Origin: an uncultured SAR116 cluster alpha proteobacterium
GTDB taxonomy: Bacteria > Pseudomonadota > Alphaproteobacteria > Puniceispirillales > Marisalimonadaceae
Assembly (NCBI GenBank): GCA_902550555.1
Contig: CACCZR010000004.1
Span: 1 to 64,000, forward strand
Length of the DNA: 64,000 nt
Direction of reading: 5' to 3'
Positions 9,436 to 18,967 of the stretch are shown here, one piece after another. The notes below the pieces were generated by a model. It saw only the letters and a program-made list of their open reading frames with translations, searched no databases and was not told the DNA's origin. Position numbers and translations under genes: made by a program. Position 1 is the stretch's first letter. Every line of letters begins with the position of its first letter.

Positions 9436-10032
9436 TTATTTAGAAATTTGTGAGCTAACAAAAAAAAGTATAATTATAGTCATTTGCACAAAACCAGAAA
9501 GCAAAATCATTCCTACAGAACCCCATCCACTTAAAATTATTTCTTCTTTCCCTAATCTCCAAAGTGTAAAAACAACTATTATTATCGTAAAAAACTGAAT
9601 AAAACGGACTAAAAAAAGAGGTAAGAAAGCCACAGAAAAAACTAGTAATAATATAATTAATTGTTTAAGTGCTTGTATCCAATTAAATGGTATAATGTAT
9701 TTCAAAAATAAGTTTTCTTTTTTAACATTTTGGAAAATAAAAAAAACTATTATTGCATATAACATAACATCAATAAAAATAATAAGAGCTAACTTAGCAA
9801 TTATATTATCAACAAATAATGTATAAAAAGCAGCTTTATTTGCTTGAAAGGCAAGAACAAATGCTAATATATTTATAATACAAACGATCCAACAACTCTG
9901 CCAAAATTTTTCATTATCTAACTTAAATAAATTATCTACGTTATTTTTTCTTCTAATAAAATCAAAAGAAGATTTAAAACCATTTTTTATGTCAATGAAC
10001 GAAGGAGGTGGACTTATCATATTAGTTGGCAA
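9436..10032 (-). CDS. Multi-pass inner-membrane protein, unknown function
   Basis: 198 residues, with a short soluble N-terminus and about five hydrophobic helices from residue 48 to the end. The layout recalls YIP1-type membrane proteins, but I see no diagnostic motif. It overlaps the end of dapE by 11 bp and is the last gene of the long leftward operon that begins at rpmH. A role in envelope biogenesis is only suggested by the company of dapE, dapD and yidC. Confidence 0.7.
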   Translation of the reverse strand: MPTNMISPPPSFIDIKNGFKSSFDFIRRKNNVDNLFKLDNEKFWQSCWIVCIINILAFVLAFQANKAAFYTLFVDNIIAKLALIIFIDVMLYAIIVFFIFQNVKKENLFLKYIIPFNWIQALKQLIILLLVFSVAFLPLFLVRFIQFFTIIIVVFTLWRLGKEEIILSGWGSVGMILLSGFVQMTIIILFFVSSQISK

Positions 10033-11173
10033 AATATATTTCTAAAAAGTTTTTATAAATTTTCTTTAATCCTTTTATATCATCAATAGAAACTTTTTCA
10101 TCAACTTTATGCATGAGCTTTCCCACTAAACCAAATTCTACTACAGGACAAATATCTCTAATAAATCTTGCATCTGAAGTTCCTCCATTAGTTGATAAAT
10201 TTGGAACGAGTCCTGTTATTGATTTTATTGCACTTTTTAGTGATTTTACTAAATGACCAGGATTTGTATAAAAAGGTTCAGCATTACAAAAATAATCAAA
10301 TGAGTAATTTGAAATATTAAGAGATTTAAATTTTTCAGTGAGCATTTTAGTTAAACTTTTTGAACTGTGAAGATTATTAAATCTAATATTAAACTTAACA
10401 TTTACCTTTGCAGGAATAATATTATATGATGGATTTCCAACATCTATACTTGTAATCATAATTGTAGATGGTTCAAAATTTTCATTTCCTTTGTCTAACT
10501 CTACTTCAGATAGTGGCTGTATTAATTTTAACATTGAGTTAATTGGATTTTTAGCTAGATGAGGATATCCAACGTGTCCTTGTATACCATTGACAATTAA
10601 ATTTCCTGAATAACTACCTCTTCTTCCAATCTTGATCATGTCGCCTAATTTATCAGGGTTAGTAGGCTCACCTACAATACAATCATCTATGTTTTCTTTA
10701 TTGTTTTTTAACCACTCAACAACTTTTTTAGTCCCATTTATTGCTTTACCTTCTTCATCCGAAGTAATAATAAAGGAGATACTACCTAAACTTTCAAATT
10801 TATTATTTTCTTCTAAAAACTCAATTGTTGATGAAATAAAAGTTGCAATTGATGATTTCATATCTACCGCACCTCTACCACAAAGTTGATCGTTAATTAT
10901 TTCACCTGAAAATGGCCCAAAAGACCAGTCCTCAGAACTTCCTTCAGGTACTACATCAACATGTCCTGCAAAACACAAATTTGGAGATTTTTTTCCATAT
11001 CTTGCGTATAAATTTACTACCTCATCTTCTCCCTCTCCAAAAGTTAGTATTTTACAATCAAAATCATGATTTTCTAAAATTGACTTGATGAGATTTATAG
11101 CCTCTTGCCCATAAGGAGTTATACTTTTTATTTTTATTAAATCTGACGCCAGTTTAACAGGATCTAAACTCAT
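10022..11173 (-). CDS. dapE: Succinyl-diaminopimelate desuccinylase
   Basis: 383 residues, M20 metallopeptidase fold. Metal ligands are visible in FAGHVDVVPEG (His), GRGAVDMKSS (Asp, bridging), TSDEEGKA (catalytic Glu and a ligand Glu) and the C-terminal EFGLVGKLMHK (His). GGTSDARF is typical of DapE. It removes succinate from N-succinyl-LL-diaminopimelate in lysine and peptidoglycan precursor synthesis. dapD lies 4 bp upstream and supplies an earlier step of the same succinylase route. Confidence 0.95.
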   Translation of the reverse strand: MSLDPVKLASDLIKIKSITPYGQEAINLIKSILENHDFDCKILTFGEGEDEVVNLYARYGKKSPNLCFAGHVDVVPEGSSEDWSFGPFSGEIINDQLCGRGAVDMKSSIATFISSTIEFLEENNKFESLGSISFIITSDEEGKAINGTKKVVEWLKNNKENIDDCIVGEPTNPDKLGDMIKIGRRGSYSGNLIVNGIQGHVGYPHLAKNPINSMLKLIQPLSEVELDKGNENFEPSTIMITSIDVGNPSYNIIPAKVNVKFNIRFNNLHSSKSLTKMLTEKFKSLNISNYSFDYFCNAEPFYTNPGHLVKSLKSAIKSITGLVPNLSTNGGTSDARFIRDICPVVEFGLVGKLMHKVDEKVSIDDIKGLKKIYKNFLEIYFAN

Positions 11174-11177
11174 TTAA

Positions 11178-12038
11178 TTAGTCTCTTAGCAAATCATTGA
11201 CTGATGTTTTTGATCTAGTTTTAGCATCAACTCTTTTTACTATTACCGCACAATATAAATTAGGTGAATTAGATATTTCATTATTTTTACTTCCAGCCAT
11301 AGAACCTGGGACAACTACTGAATATGATGGGACTCTTCCCATATAAATTTCTCCAGTTGATCTATCAACAACTTTTGTTGAAGCACCTATATAGACTCCC
11401 ATCGATAAAACAGATCCTTCTTCTATAATAACACCCTCTGCAACTTCAGAACGTGCACCAATAAAACAATTATCCTCTATAATGACCGGATCAGCTTGTA
11501 AAGGTTCTAGTACACCACCTATACCTGCACCTCCAGACAAATGAACATTTTTACCAATTTGTGCACAAGACCCAACAGTTGCCCACGTATCAATCATTGC
11601 ACCCTCATCTACAAAAGCACCCAAATTAACAAAAGATGGCATTAAAACAACATTTTTGTTTATGAAAGCTGAATGTCTTACTATTGAACCTGGAACTGCT
11701 CTAAATCCTGCCTTTTTAAAATCATCAGATGACCAGTTTGAAAATTTTGATTTAACTTTGTCCCACCAAACAGAAGGGCCACAATCCCAACTTTCTGGCC
11801 CACCTTGGATTATTCCCATATCGTTCAGTCTAAATGAAAGTAAGACAGCTTTTTTAGACCACTGGTTTACACGCCACTTACTAGAACCAAGAGGTTCAGC
11901 TACTCTAAGCTTTCCTGAATCAAGTAAATTTAATGTTTCATCAACAGCGTCTCTTATCTCCCCTTCTGTATTTATCGTAACATCTGAGATATTATCAAAA
12001 GCCTTGTCTATAACATTTTTTAAATTATCTTGATCCAT
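11178..12038 (-). CDS. dapD: Tetrahydrodipicolinate N-succinyltransferase
   Basis: 286 residues. The N-terminal helical domain is followed by a left-handed beta helix of hexapeptide repeats (about 105-240), with the family segment [19 protein letters not shown]. It succinylates tetrahydrodipicolinate with succinyl-CoA, the step that commits to the succinylase branch completed by dapE. The gene lies between the HAD phosphatase (1 bp upstream) and dapE (4 bp downstream). Confidence 0.96.
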   Translation of the reverse strand: MDQDNLKNVIDKAFDNISDVTINTEGEIRDAVDETLNLLDSGKLRVAEPLGSSKWRVNQWSKKAVLLSFRLNDMGIIQGGPESWDCGPSVWWDKVKSKFSNWSSDDFKKAGFRAVPGSIVRHSAFINKNVVLMPSFVNLGAFVDEGAMIDTWATVGSCAQIGKNVHLSGGAGIGGVLEPLQADPVIIEDNCFIGARSEVAEGVIIEEGSVLSMGVYIGASTKVVDRSTGEIYMGRVPSYSVVVPGSMAGSKNNEISNSPNLYCAVIVKRVDAKTRSKTSVNDLLRD

Positions 12039-12039
12039 A

Positions 12040-12714
12040 TTATCCTCTCAATTTTATTGTATCTAAAAACTCATTCAAATTATTAAAACTATAATCGATG
12101 AAACTAAAGTTTTTTTTAAAATCTTTTTCATTTATTGAATTTTTCATCCACACAGTTGTAATTCCTAGCTCTTTAGCAGGTACTAAATTTTTAACTGTAT
12201 CTTCAAAGAAAATTGTTTTATCTAAATTTTCTTTATTAAGATTTAAACATTCTAATAACTTTTTATATGATCTTTTATCTGGCTTAGGAATATATTCTAA
12301 ATCCTTAATGTCAATAATTTGATCAAAATCATCTTCCAATTCTAATATTTTTAAAATTTTTTTAGCATGTTTAGAAGTAGCATTAGTAAAAATTATCTTC
12401 TTGCCTTCTAATATTCTTATCTTTGATATTAATTGATCATTTTTTTTTAATTCTGGATGCTCAACATCATGAACATAATCAAGAAATTCTTCTGGCTCTA
12501 ATTTTTTTTCGACAATTAGACCTCTTAAAGTTAAGCCATATTTCAAATAATATTCTTTTTGAATTTTTTTAGCCTGATCAATATCTAAAGAATATTTAGA
12601 CATTATAAAATCAGTTATTCTATTTGAAATTTTTTTAAATAGACCTAAATTAATATCATAAATCGTGTTATCCAAGTCAAATATCCAATTTTGAAAACTA
12701 TTTTGATAAATCAT
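12040..12714 (-). CDS. HAD-family phosphatase, pyrimidine 5'-nucleotidase type
   Basis: 224 residues. HAD motif I is [10 protein letters not shown], motif [13 protein letters not shown], then a lysine in PKPDKRSY and motif [12 protein letters not shown]. The IYDxxxGLF continuation after motif I and the alpha-helical cap are typical of the SDT1/pyrimidine 5'-nucleotidase group, commonly found beside dapD and argB in alphaproteobacteria. The substrate is not provable from sequence. It lies 22 bp after argB and 1 bp before dapD. Confidence 0.82.
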   Translation of the reverse strand: MIYQNSFQNWIFDLDNTIYDINLGLFKKISNRITDFIMSKYSLDIDQAKKIQKEYYLKYGLTLRGLIVEKKLEPEEFLDYVHDVEHPELKKNDQLISKIRILEGKKIIFTNATSKHAKKILKILELEDDFDQIIDIKDLEYIPKPDKRSYKKLLECLNLNKENLDKTIFFEDTVKNLVPAKELGITTVWMKNSINEKDFKKNFSFIDYSFNNLNEFLDTIKLRG

Positions 12715-12736
12715 TTATATTCAACCATTGATTAAA

Positions 12737-13621
12737 CTAATCATTAATTAAAGTTCCAACACCGTTTTCAGTGAATAGTTCAACCAAAAGAGAATGTTTT
12801 TTTCTACCATCCATTATAACAGCTGCTTCAGCACCGTCTCGAACTGTTTTAATACAAGTATTAATTTTAGGTATCATTCCTCCATGAACAACGTTTTCTT
12901 TGATCAATTCCTTACATTTTTTTACAGATAATTCTGTAATGATTTGACCATTGCTATCTAATACACCTTCTACGTCAGTTAACATCATCATTCGTGTGGC
13001 TTTCATTGCCGAAGCAATTGCACCTGCTGCTGTATCCGCATTAATATTATATGAAAGACCATTTTCACCAATGCCAACTGGTGCAATAACCGGAATCATT
13101 TTTTGATTTATCAAAGCTTGAATTACTTCTGTGTTAATTTTATTTGGTTCTCCAACAAAACCTAAATCCACAACATTCTCAAGATTTGAATCAGAGTTTT
13201 TATCAATTACTGACAATCTCTTTGCAGAAATTAAATTCCCATCTTTACCGGATATCCCAACTGCATTAGCACCCTCATTTGATATTGCTGAGACAATACT
13301 TTTATTAATGATGCCACATAAAACCATTTCAACAACATCAATAGTAGCTGCATCAGTAATTCTTAAACCATCTATAAAATTACTTTCAATTTTTAATTTT
13401 TTAAGCATTTCTCCAATTTGAGGGCCACCACCGTGGACTACTATTGGAAGTATTCCTACTTGTTGTAGTAGCGATACATCTTGAGCAAAAGTCTTTACGT
13501 ATTCCTTTTTCCCCATAGCATGCCCGCCAAATTTTATAACTATAACTTTGTTTGAATACCTCCTCATAAAAGGAAGTGTTTCCATTAGGATTTCAGCTTT
13601 ATCGTTTAAATTATTTTGCAT
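12737..13621 (-). CDS. argB: Acetylglutamate kinase
   Basis: 294 residues, amino-acid kinase fold. The N-terminal IKFGGHAMG, the substrate segment VVHGGGPQIGEMLKKL and the C-terminal GGMIPKI are all present. It phosphorylates N-acetylglutamate in arginine synthesis. It lies 44 bp after engB, the largest gap in this operon, so an internal promoter is possible. No arginine-responsive N-terminal helix extension stands out. Confidence 0.95.
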   Translation of the reverse strand: MQNNLNDKAEILMETLPFMRRYSNKVIVIKFGGHAMGKKEYVKTFAQDVSLLQQVGILPIVVHGGGPQIGEMLKKLKIESNFIDGLRITDAATIDVVEMVLCGIINKSIVSAISNEGANAVGISGKDGNLISAKRLSVIDKNSDSNLENVVDLGFVGEPNKINTEVIQALINQKMIPVIAPVGIGENGLSYNINADTAAGAIASAMKATRMMMLTDVEGVLDSNGQIITELSVKKCKELIKENVVHGGMIPKINTCIKTVRDGAEAAVIMDGRKKHSLLVELFTENGVGTLIND

Positions 13622-13665
13622 ATCATTATTACTTTTAGTTATTTTATCCTACATTATAAATAAAT

Positions 13666-14313
13666 CTAATTTTTTGCAAACATTGCTATGTATGCTCTCA
13701 ATTCTTCTAGCCCTGTTTTCTTTTCGCTAGATGTACAAAAGAAGTGTGGGTATAGAGTAATTTTATTTTTTAGAGCATTTTTTAAATTAATCATTTTGGA
13801 AGAAACTTCTGATTTTTTTATTTTATCGGCTTTTGTTATGACACATGTCCATCCTAAGCCTTGGCTTTCAAAAAAATCTATCATCTTATTATCCTCTTTA
13901 GTTAATTCTCTTCTTGCATCGATCAATAAAAGTATTGTTCTTAAATTTTGTCTTGAAGAAATATAATCAAAAATTAGATTTCTCCATTCTCTTTGCTCTG
14001 TTTTGGATACTTTTGCAAATCCATATCCTGGTAAATCAACAAAATTTAAACTATATAATTTATTTTCAATTTTAAAAAAATTTAATTGCCTAGTTCTTCC
14101 AGGTGTCTTACTAAATTTAGCTAGTTTTTTTTTATTAGTTAAAGAATTAATTAAAGAACTTTTACCTACATTAGATCTTCCAAAAAATGCAACTTCACTA
14201 TTGTTTTGTGAAGGCAGTGTATCAAGGGACACACATGATTTTATAAATTGACAATCTCCTAAAAAAAGTTTTCTGCCAATTTCTTTATCTTCATCTGAAA
14301 ATTCAATATTCAA
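13666..14313 (-). CDS. engB: Ribosome biogenesis GTPase EngB (YihA/YsxC)
   Basis: 215 residues. G1 is GRSNVGKSSL, G2 lies in TPGRTRQLNFF, G3 is DLPGYGFAKV, G4 TKADK and G5 TSS. It is a TrmE-Era-type GTPase needed for large-subunit assembly. The start overlaps the end of yidC by 4 bp. The yidC-engB-argB order is common in alphaproteobacteria. Confidence 0.95.
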   Translation of the reverse strand: MNIEFSDEDKEIGRKLFLGDCQFIKSCVSLDTLPSQNNSEVAFFGRSNVGKSSLINSLTNKKKLAKFSKTPGRTRQLNFFKIENKLYSLNFVDLPGYGFAKVSKTEQREWRNLIFDYISSRQNLRTILLLIDARRELTKEDNKMIDFFESQGLGWTCVITKADKIKKSEVSSKMINLKNALKNKITLYPHFFCTSSEKKTGLEELRAYIAMFAKN

Positions 14314-16016
14314 CTTTTTTCTTTATTAATTTTCCTAGTAATTATCCATTGTTGAGCAATTGATAAAAGATTATTCCATGTCCAGTAGATCACTAAACCT
14401 GCGGGGAAAGTTGCAAGTAAAAAAGTAAAAACAACTGGCATCCAAGCAAAGATCTGAGCTTGTACAGGGTCTGGTGGTTTAGGATTTAGTCTTTGTTGGA
14501 GCACCATAGTAGCACCCATCAATAAAGGCCAAATTCCCAAATTAAGAAAATCTGGTAAAAAATCTGTGCTATAAGGCAACAGGCCAAAAAGATTAAATAT
14601 ACTTGTAGGGTCTAACGCAGATAAGTCTTTTATCCATCCAAAAAATGGAGCTTGCCTCATTTCAATGGACACAAATAAAACTTTATATAAGGCAAAAAAC
14701 ACTGGAATTTGTACAAGTATTGGCAAACATCCAGCCGCAGGATTTACTTTCTCCCTTTTATATAAAGCCATCATCTCCATATTCATTTTTTGTCTATCGT
14801 TACCGAATCTCTCGCGCAATTGTTGAAGTTGAGGTGTTAAAACCCTCATCCTAGCCATACTTTTGTATGATTTATTTGCTAATGGGAAAAATATAATTTT
14901 TACAACTACTGTGATAGCAAGAATTGCCAACCCAAAGTTACCCAATATATTATTTGCCCATGATAAAGCATAGAAAAATGGTTTTGTAAGAAAGTAGAAC
15001 CAACCAAAATCTATAGCTAAGTCAAAATTTTTGATTTTTAAATCCTCTTCATATTTATCAAGCAAGTTTAATTTTTTTGCTCCAGAAAATACTCTAGACA
15101 CAATTTCAATTTCTCCATTTGCTGGAATTTTTGAAAGCTCACCTAAAAAGTCAGTTTGATATGATGCAGAATTATTAACATATCTGAAAGTAAAATTAGA
15201 GTTAGTATTTTGATCAGGTATTAAAGCTGCCATCCAATATTTATCTGTTATACCAATCCAACCACCATTTTCTTCAGTCTTTATAGACATTCCTTTTTGG
15301 CCAGTTTCTTTTAAATCTGAATAACTATGTTCTTCTAATGACCCATCAAAAACACCCAATGGTCCTTCATGTAAAACAAAAAAATCAGTGGTTTTTGGTT
15401 CACCAGATCTTCTTATAAGACCATAAGGATATAGGTTTACTGAATTGTTAGTTTCATTTTTTACCTTTTGAACAACCTTGATCATGTAATTATCGTCTAT
15501 AGATATTATTTGAGAAAAATTTAATCCTTCTCCATTATTCCATGTCAGTGTCACAGGATTATTTGGGTCTAAAGAAGATTTAGAAGCCTTCCACACTGTA
15601 TTTCCATTAGGAACTTTATTTTTATTTGGTGAACTCCAGCCAAATTGAATGAAAAATGGTTCTCTTTCATCAATTTTTTTTAAGAACCTTATCTGATCAC
15701 TTTCTGGATCAAGGGTTTTTCTGTAATTTTTTAAAACTAAATCATCTATTCTTGCTCCAAGAAGTGAAATTGATCCTTGAAGCTCATCATTAATAATATT
15801 TATTCTATCTATATTTCTTGTCTTCTTTGTAACTTCTGTCAATGATGTATTATTATCTTTAGGTAGTTCAATTGAAGGTTCATTGTTTTTATCAACTAGC
15901 TGTTGTTCTTTTTTTACATTTTGCGGTGTTGGTTCACCAAATAAAATTTGGTATCCAATTAAAACTGACATTGAAAGACAAATAGCTGCAATTAAGTTTC
16001 TAGTATCTGGATTCAT
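14310..16016 (-). CDS. yidC: Membrane protein insertase YidC
   Basis: 568 residues, as in Gram-negative YidC. An N-terminal membrane helix (about 7-24), a large periplasmic beta domain (about 60-340) and the conserved five-helix insertase core (about 345-560) can be seen. The cytoplasmic loop contains MARMRVLTPQLQQL. The conserved NPxAGCLPILVQIPVFFALY segment lies in the core. It inserts inner-membrane proteins alone or with SecYEG. Start and stop overlap yidD and engB by 4 bp each. Confidence 0.96.
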   Translation of the reverse strand: MNPDTRNLIAAICLSMSVLIGYQILFGEPTPQNVKKEQQLVDKNNEPSIELPKDNNTSLTEVTKKTRNIDRINIINDELQGSISLLGARIDDLVLKNYRKTLDPESDQIRFLKKIDEREPFFIQFGWSSPNKNKVPNGNTVWKASKSSLDPNNPVTLTWNNGEGLNFSQIISIDDNYMIKVVQKVKNETNNSVNLYPYGLIRRSGEPKTTDFFVLHEGPLGVFDGSLEEHSYSDLKETGQKGMSIKTEENGGWIGITDKYWMAALIPDQNTNSNFTFRYVNNSASYQTDFLGELSKIPANGEIEIVSRVFSGAKKLNLLDKYEEDLKIKNFDLAIDFGWFYFLTKPFFYALSWANNILGNFGLAILAITVVVKIIFFPLANKSYKSMARMRVLTPQLQQLRERFGNDRQKMNMEMMALYKREKVNPAAGCLPILVQIPVFFALYKVLFVSIEMRQAPFFGWIKDLSALDPTSIFNLFGLLPYSTDFLPDFLNLGIWPLLMGATMVLQQRLNPKPPDPVQAQIFAWMPVVFTFLLATFPAGLVIYWTWNNLLSIAQQWIITRKINKEKS

Positions 16017-16270
16017 AAAATATTTTCTTTTTTTTGTTTGTTAACAGGATCATAACCACTTTTACCCCAAGGATGGCATTTTGTTAATCTTTTAATAGCT
16101 AAAGCTCCACCTTTAATAACTCCCTTACTAGCAATTGCTTCAGATGCATAATCTGAACATGATGGTAAAAAGCGACAGTTGGTTCCAATAAAAGGTGATA
16201 TTAAAAACTTGTAAGCTTTTAAGAGAATTAAAATTAAAATTTTAATTGATTTTTCAAATATATTTATCAT
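16013..16270 (-). CDS. yidD: Membrane protein insertion efficiency factor YidD
   Basis: 85 residues. The family core CRFLPSCSDYASEAI and RLTKCHPWGKSGYDPV is intact, behind an amphipathic N-terminus. It assists YidC insertion at the inner membrane. It sits between rnpA (7 bp upstream) and yidC (4 bp overlap), the classic rpmH-rnpA-yidD-yidC order. Confidence 0.95.
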   Translation of the reverse strand: MINIFEKSIKILILILLKAYKFLISPFIGTNCRFLPSCSDYASEAIASKGVIKGGALAIKRLTKCHPWGKSGYDPVNKQKKENIL

Positions 16271-16277
16271 TCCAATA

Positions 16278-16625
16278 TTAACTAGCTCTATTAGATTTAA
16301 ATTTATCCATTAATTCATTTTCTAAGTCATCATAAGAAACTTTTACAATTTCTCTTTTACAAATCAATATATAATTAAAGCTTAAATCAAAATATTTATC
16401 TCTATACTTTAATAATTCTCTTATTATTGATTTAAGTCTTCTTTTAATTTTATTTCTTACAATAGCTGAACCAATTTTTTTTGTAATAGTAAAACCAAAA
16501 TGAGGTATATTATCATTTTTGGTTGATTCAAGTCTTTGAATAATAAAAATTGGACTATAAATTTTTTTTGAAAATTTATTAGATCTTATAAATTCAGATC
16601 TTTTTTTTATAGTTATTAAAGTCAT
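16278..16625 (-). CDS. rnpA: Ribonuclease P protein component
   Basis: 115 residues, basic. The central RNR-type motif RNKIKRRLKSIIREL is present, and FGFTITKKIGSAIVRNKIK matches the family. It binds the M1 RNA to mature tRNA 5' ends. It begins 12 bp after rpmH. Confidence 0.93.
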   Translation of the reverse strand: MTLITIKKRSEFIRSNKFSKKIYSPIFIIQRLESTKNDNIPHFGFTITKKIGSAIVRNKIKRRLKSIIRELLKYRDKYFDLSFNYILICKREIVKVSYDDLENELMDKFKSNRAS

Positions 16626-16637
16626 GAAAGCTTTGAT

Positions 16638-16772
16638 TTAAGCTGATAGTCTTTTTCTTCCTTTTGCACGACGTCTTCTAATAACATTTCTGCCACCAAC
16701 AGTTGCCATTCTTGCTCTAAAACCGTGTCTTCTTTTTCTAACTAAATTGCTTGGTTGAAATGTTCTTTTCAT
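16638..16772 (-). CDS. rpmH: 50S ribosomal protein L34
   Basis: A 44-codon gene: it starts [19 protein letters not shown] and ends [12 protein letters not shown]. This is a full-length, canonical L34. A GAGGT Shine-Dalgarno element lies 7-11 bp before the ATG at 16772. It is the first gene of the leftward operon. dnaA, its usual divergent neighbour near the origin in many bacteria, is not in this window, so no replication origin is claimed. Confidence 0.97.
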   Translation of the reverse strand: MKRTFQPSNLVRKRRHGFRARMATVGGRNVIRRRRAKGRKRLSA

Positions 16773-16823
16773 AATAACCTCTTTGAGAGTTCTTAATAAA
16801 ATTAATTTAAATAGTCAACTTTA

Positions 16824-17306
16824 TTATTTATTTATTTGCTCACTTATAGTTGGTGCAGGTTTCATCTCTAAGTCCCATGGGAAATAGATCCAAGTGTCTT
16901 GAGATACTTCAGTAATAAAGGTATCTACTTGAGCTCTTCCAGCAGGTTTTGCATACACTGTAGCATAGTGGGCTTTAGGAAGAATTGGCCTTAAAGCTTT
17001 TATTGTTTCACCTGTATCAACTAAATCATCAACTATTAACCAATTATCACCATCTTCAGCCATTGTTTTATTTTTCAAAAATTCAACATCACTTCTTGTT
17101 TGTTCTTTATAAGAACTAACACATACTGTATCGATTAATCTCATATCTAATTCTCTTGCTACAATAGCTGCTGGAACTAGTCCACCTCTAGTTACAGCGA
17201 TAATACCTTTAAATGAAGCTATATCGTGCAATCTCCATGCTAAAGCTTTACTATTTCTATGTATTTCTTCCCAAGATACAGGAAATGATTTTTCATAACT
17301 GTTCAT
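16824..17306 (-). CDS. gpt: Xanthine-guanine phosphoribosyltransferase
   Basis: 160 residues, type I phosphoribosyltransferase. The PRPP-binding motif WLIVDDLVDTGETIKAL is near residue 95, and AVTRGGLVPAAIVAREL lies near residue 40. It salvages guanine and xanthine. It is followed on the left by rpmH on the same strand after 51 bp. To its right, 130 bp of non-coding, very AT-rich DNA separates it from the start of the variable island. I see no terminator or attachment site there. Confidence 0.93.
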   Translation of the reverse strand: MNSYEKSFPVSWEEIHRNSKALAWRLHDIASFKGIIAVTRGGLVPAAIVARELDMRLIDTVCVSSYKEQTRSDVEFLKNKTMAEDGDNWLIVDDLVDTGETIKALRPILPKAHYATVYAKPAGRAQVDTFITEVSQDTWIYFPWDLEMKPAPTISEQINK

Positions 17307-17436
17307 GCTAATCTCATTTAAATTAATTTTAAAATATTAAACAAAATGAATACATAAATCAAATTCATAGATATTAATTTAAAATTTAATAGTAAAGATT
17401 ATCCAGTACAAAAATTTAAAGTTCAAAAATTGTAAA

Positions 17437-18237
17437 TTACTTTTTTGGTTTAAACTTGTTAATAAAATCCAATTCTTCTGATGTAATATACATGTCATGA
17501 TATTGAACTTTAAGACATCCTGTACAAACACCTATAAAATCATTTGGAGAATATCTTTTTATAGTGTCATCAATTAAAATAGCATGATATAGTTGTTTCA
17601 TACCTGATACATTGATTTTACATTTTTGACATGTCCATTTTTTATTAGATTTTGCCGCTTCAAGTATTCTAGGAAAATCATTAGGTAAAGTTTTTAAAAA
17701 TTGCGATGTTGTAAAATCACTAAATAATTCTCTTTCTATAGAGAACATTTGCTTATGAAACTCTAAAACATTAAATTGATCTATTATTATTCTCCTAGAC
17801 CAATCAGCCGCCTTTACAAAATTATTCCAGTTTGTTTTTTTAAGACATAAGCGACACGGTATAAAATTATTATTTTCACTTTTTTTCTTAATATCTAATT
17901 TTTCAGATTCAGGTAAAATTAAAGTAGCACTTGATTCATAATTATTTAAATGATCTATGAATTGTGAGCAATTTGAAAAATGAAATATGATCTCATCATT
18001 TTGGTCTAAATTTTTAAAATAAATAGCAACAAAATTATTTTGATAAAATGTTAAACCTGCGAAAAAATCAATTTGAAGATTTTCTATTGTATCTAACGTG
18101 CCATCTGTTTTAAATTTTTTTCTTGTAGAGGCTATCTTAGATTTATTATTTACAAAATGATATCTAAAGTTTAGTTCAGCTCCAACTTGTTTCAAAGCAG
18201 CATTTAATTTACTAAAATTAGCATTAATTTTTACCAT
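17437..18237 (-). CDS. Zinc-ribbon / degenerate HNH-like protein of a Zorya-like operon
   Basis: 266 residues, not recognised as a whole. Three CxxC pairs are seen at 128/131, 203/206 and 238/241. From about 200 to 250 the layout WTCQKC...LYH...SPNDF...CTGC...YH resembles the zinc-ribbon HNH nuclease fold. The paired catalytic histidines expected after LYH are Ile-Leu (220-221), and the CH after the last cysteine pair is CL. That alignment is from memory and is inference. It overlaps the zorB-like gene by 14 bp, so it is the third gene of a coupled operon. In type II Zorya the third protein, ZorE, carries an HNH nuclease. Here it may be an inactive DNA- or motor-binding relative, or a new effector. 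Confidence 0.6.
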   Translation of the reverse strand: MVKINANFSKLNAALKQVGAELNFRYHFVNNKSKIASTRKKFKTDGTLDTIENLQIDFFAGLTFYQNNFVAIYFKNLDQNDEIIFHFSNCSQFIDHLNNYESSATLILPESEKLDIKKKSENNNFIPCRLCLKKTNWNNFVKAADWSRRIIIDQFNVLEFHKQMFSIERELFSDFTTSQFLKTLPNDFPRILEAAKSNKKWTCQKCKINVSGMKQLYHAILIDDTIKRYSPNDFIGVCTGCLKVQYHDMYITSEELDFINKFKPKK

Positions 18238-18967
18238 TTTTTTTTAATTCGCTTTTTATAAAATTAACTTTTTCAGTTTCATTTAAAACATATCTAAATT
18301 CAACTCTTCTTGATTTTATAGAATTCTCAGAACCATCTATATTTTTAATAAGTGATCTAGATGAAAGCCCAGACGCACTTACTTTATCAAAAGCCCAGTT
18401 AATTTCTTTTTCGGATAAATTAAATTTTGTTAAAGAATTTAATGATTCATTCAAAACAGAAATTGTTCTTTCTTGAGATAAAACCATATTTTTTATGTAA
18501 GCTATTTGATTAGTTTCATCTTTCCACTCACTTGATGTATGTCCCTCTATCCTAATTTCAGATACAAGTGAACCAAATTTAGATAAAACCTTTATGTATC
18601 TAGGAAAAAAGGCATTAATAATAGTTTTAAATCTATCGCTTAATTCAAAATTACTTTTTGAAAACATTACATCAGGAGCATTAAACCTTATTAAATTTTC
18701 CTCCGGTATGATTTCAAGTTGCCATTCCTTTTTTTCTTGATCAGTAAATTCATCTTTTAATTTTTCGTCAATATCATTTTCTAAATTATCTGTATAAGAT
18801 AAATAATTTAAAACATAGTCTTGTGTGCCGACTACTTCAGGAGCTTTCTCTCTGATAAAACCAATTGAAATAAATAAAAAAATTATCATCAATCCAGCCA
18901 TTAAGTCTGAATTTGATAACCAAACAGAATTATCAATATCTCCTTTTTTAGAACCTAAAAATTTCAT
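18224..18967 (-). CDS. zorB: ZorB-like OmpA/MotB-domain stator protein
   Basis: 247 residues. One N-terminal membrane helix starts in SNSDLMAGLMIIFLFI, with Asp21 placed where MotB and ZorB carry the ion-binding aspartate. A linker leads to a periplasmic OmpA/MotB peptidoglycan-binding domain (about 85-230) with EGHTS (141-145), SQERTISVL and SRRVEFR (219-225). In Zorya, ZorB forms the rod and anchor of a proton-driven motor with ZorA. It overlaps the zorA-like gene by 4 bp (ATGA type) and the zinc-ribbon gene by 14 bp. A plain MotB or TolR role is less likely, given the long partner tail and the island setting. Confidence 0.8.
   Translation of the reverse strand: MKFLGSKKGDIDNSVWLSNSDLMAGLMIIFLFISIGFIREKAPEVVGTQDYVLNYLSYTDNLENDIDEKLKDEFTDQEKKEWQLEIIPEENLIRFNAPDVMFSKSNFELSDRFKTIINAFFPRYIKVLSKFGSLVSEIRIEGHTSSEWKDETNQIAYIKNMVLSQERTISVLNESLNSLTKFNLSEKEINWAFDKVSASGLSSRSLIKNIDGSENSIKSRRVEFRYVLNETEKVNFIKSELKKNGKN

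Noticed and set aside
16638-17436. Replication origin near rpmH
   Set aside because: There is no dnaA gene or cluster of DnaA boxes, so rpmH alone is not enough.
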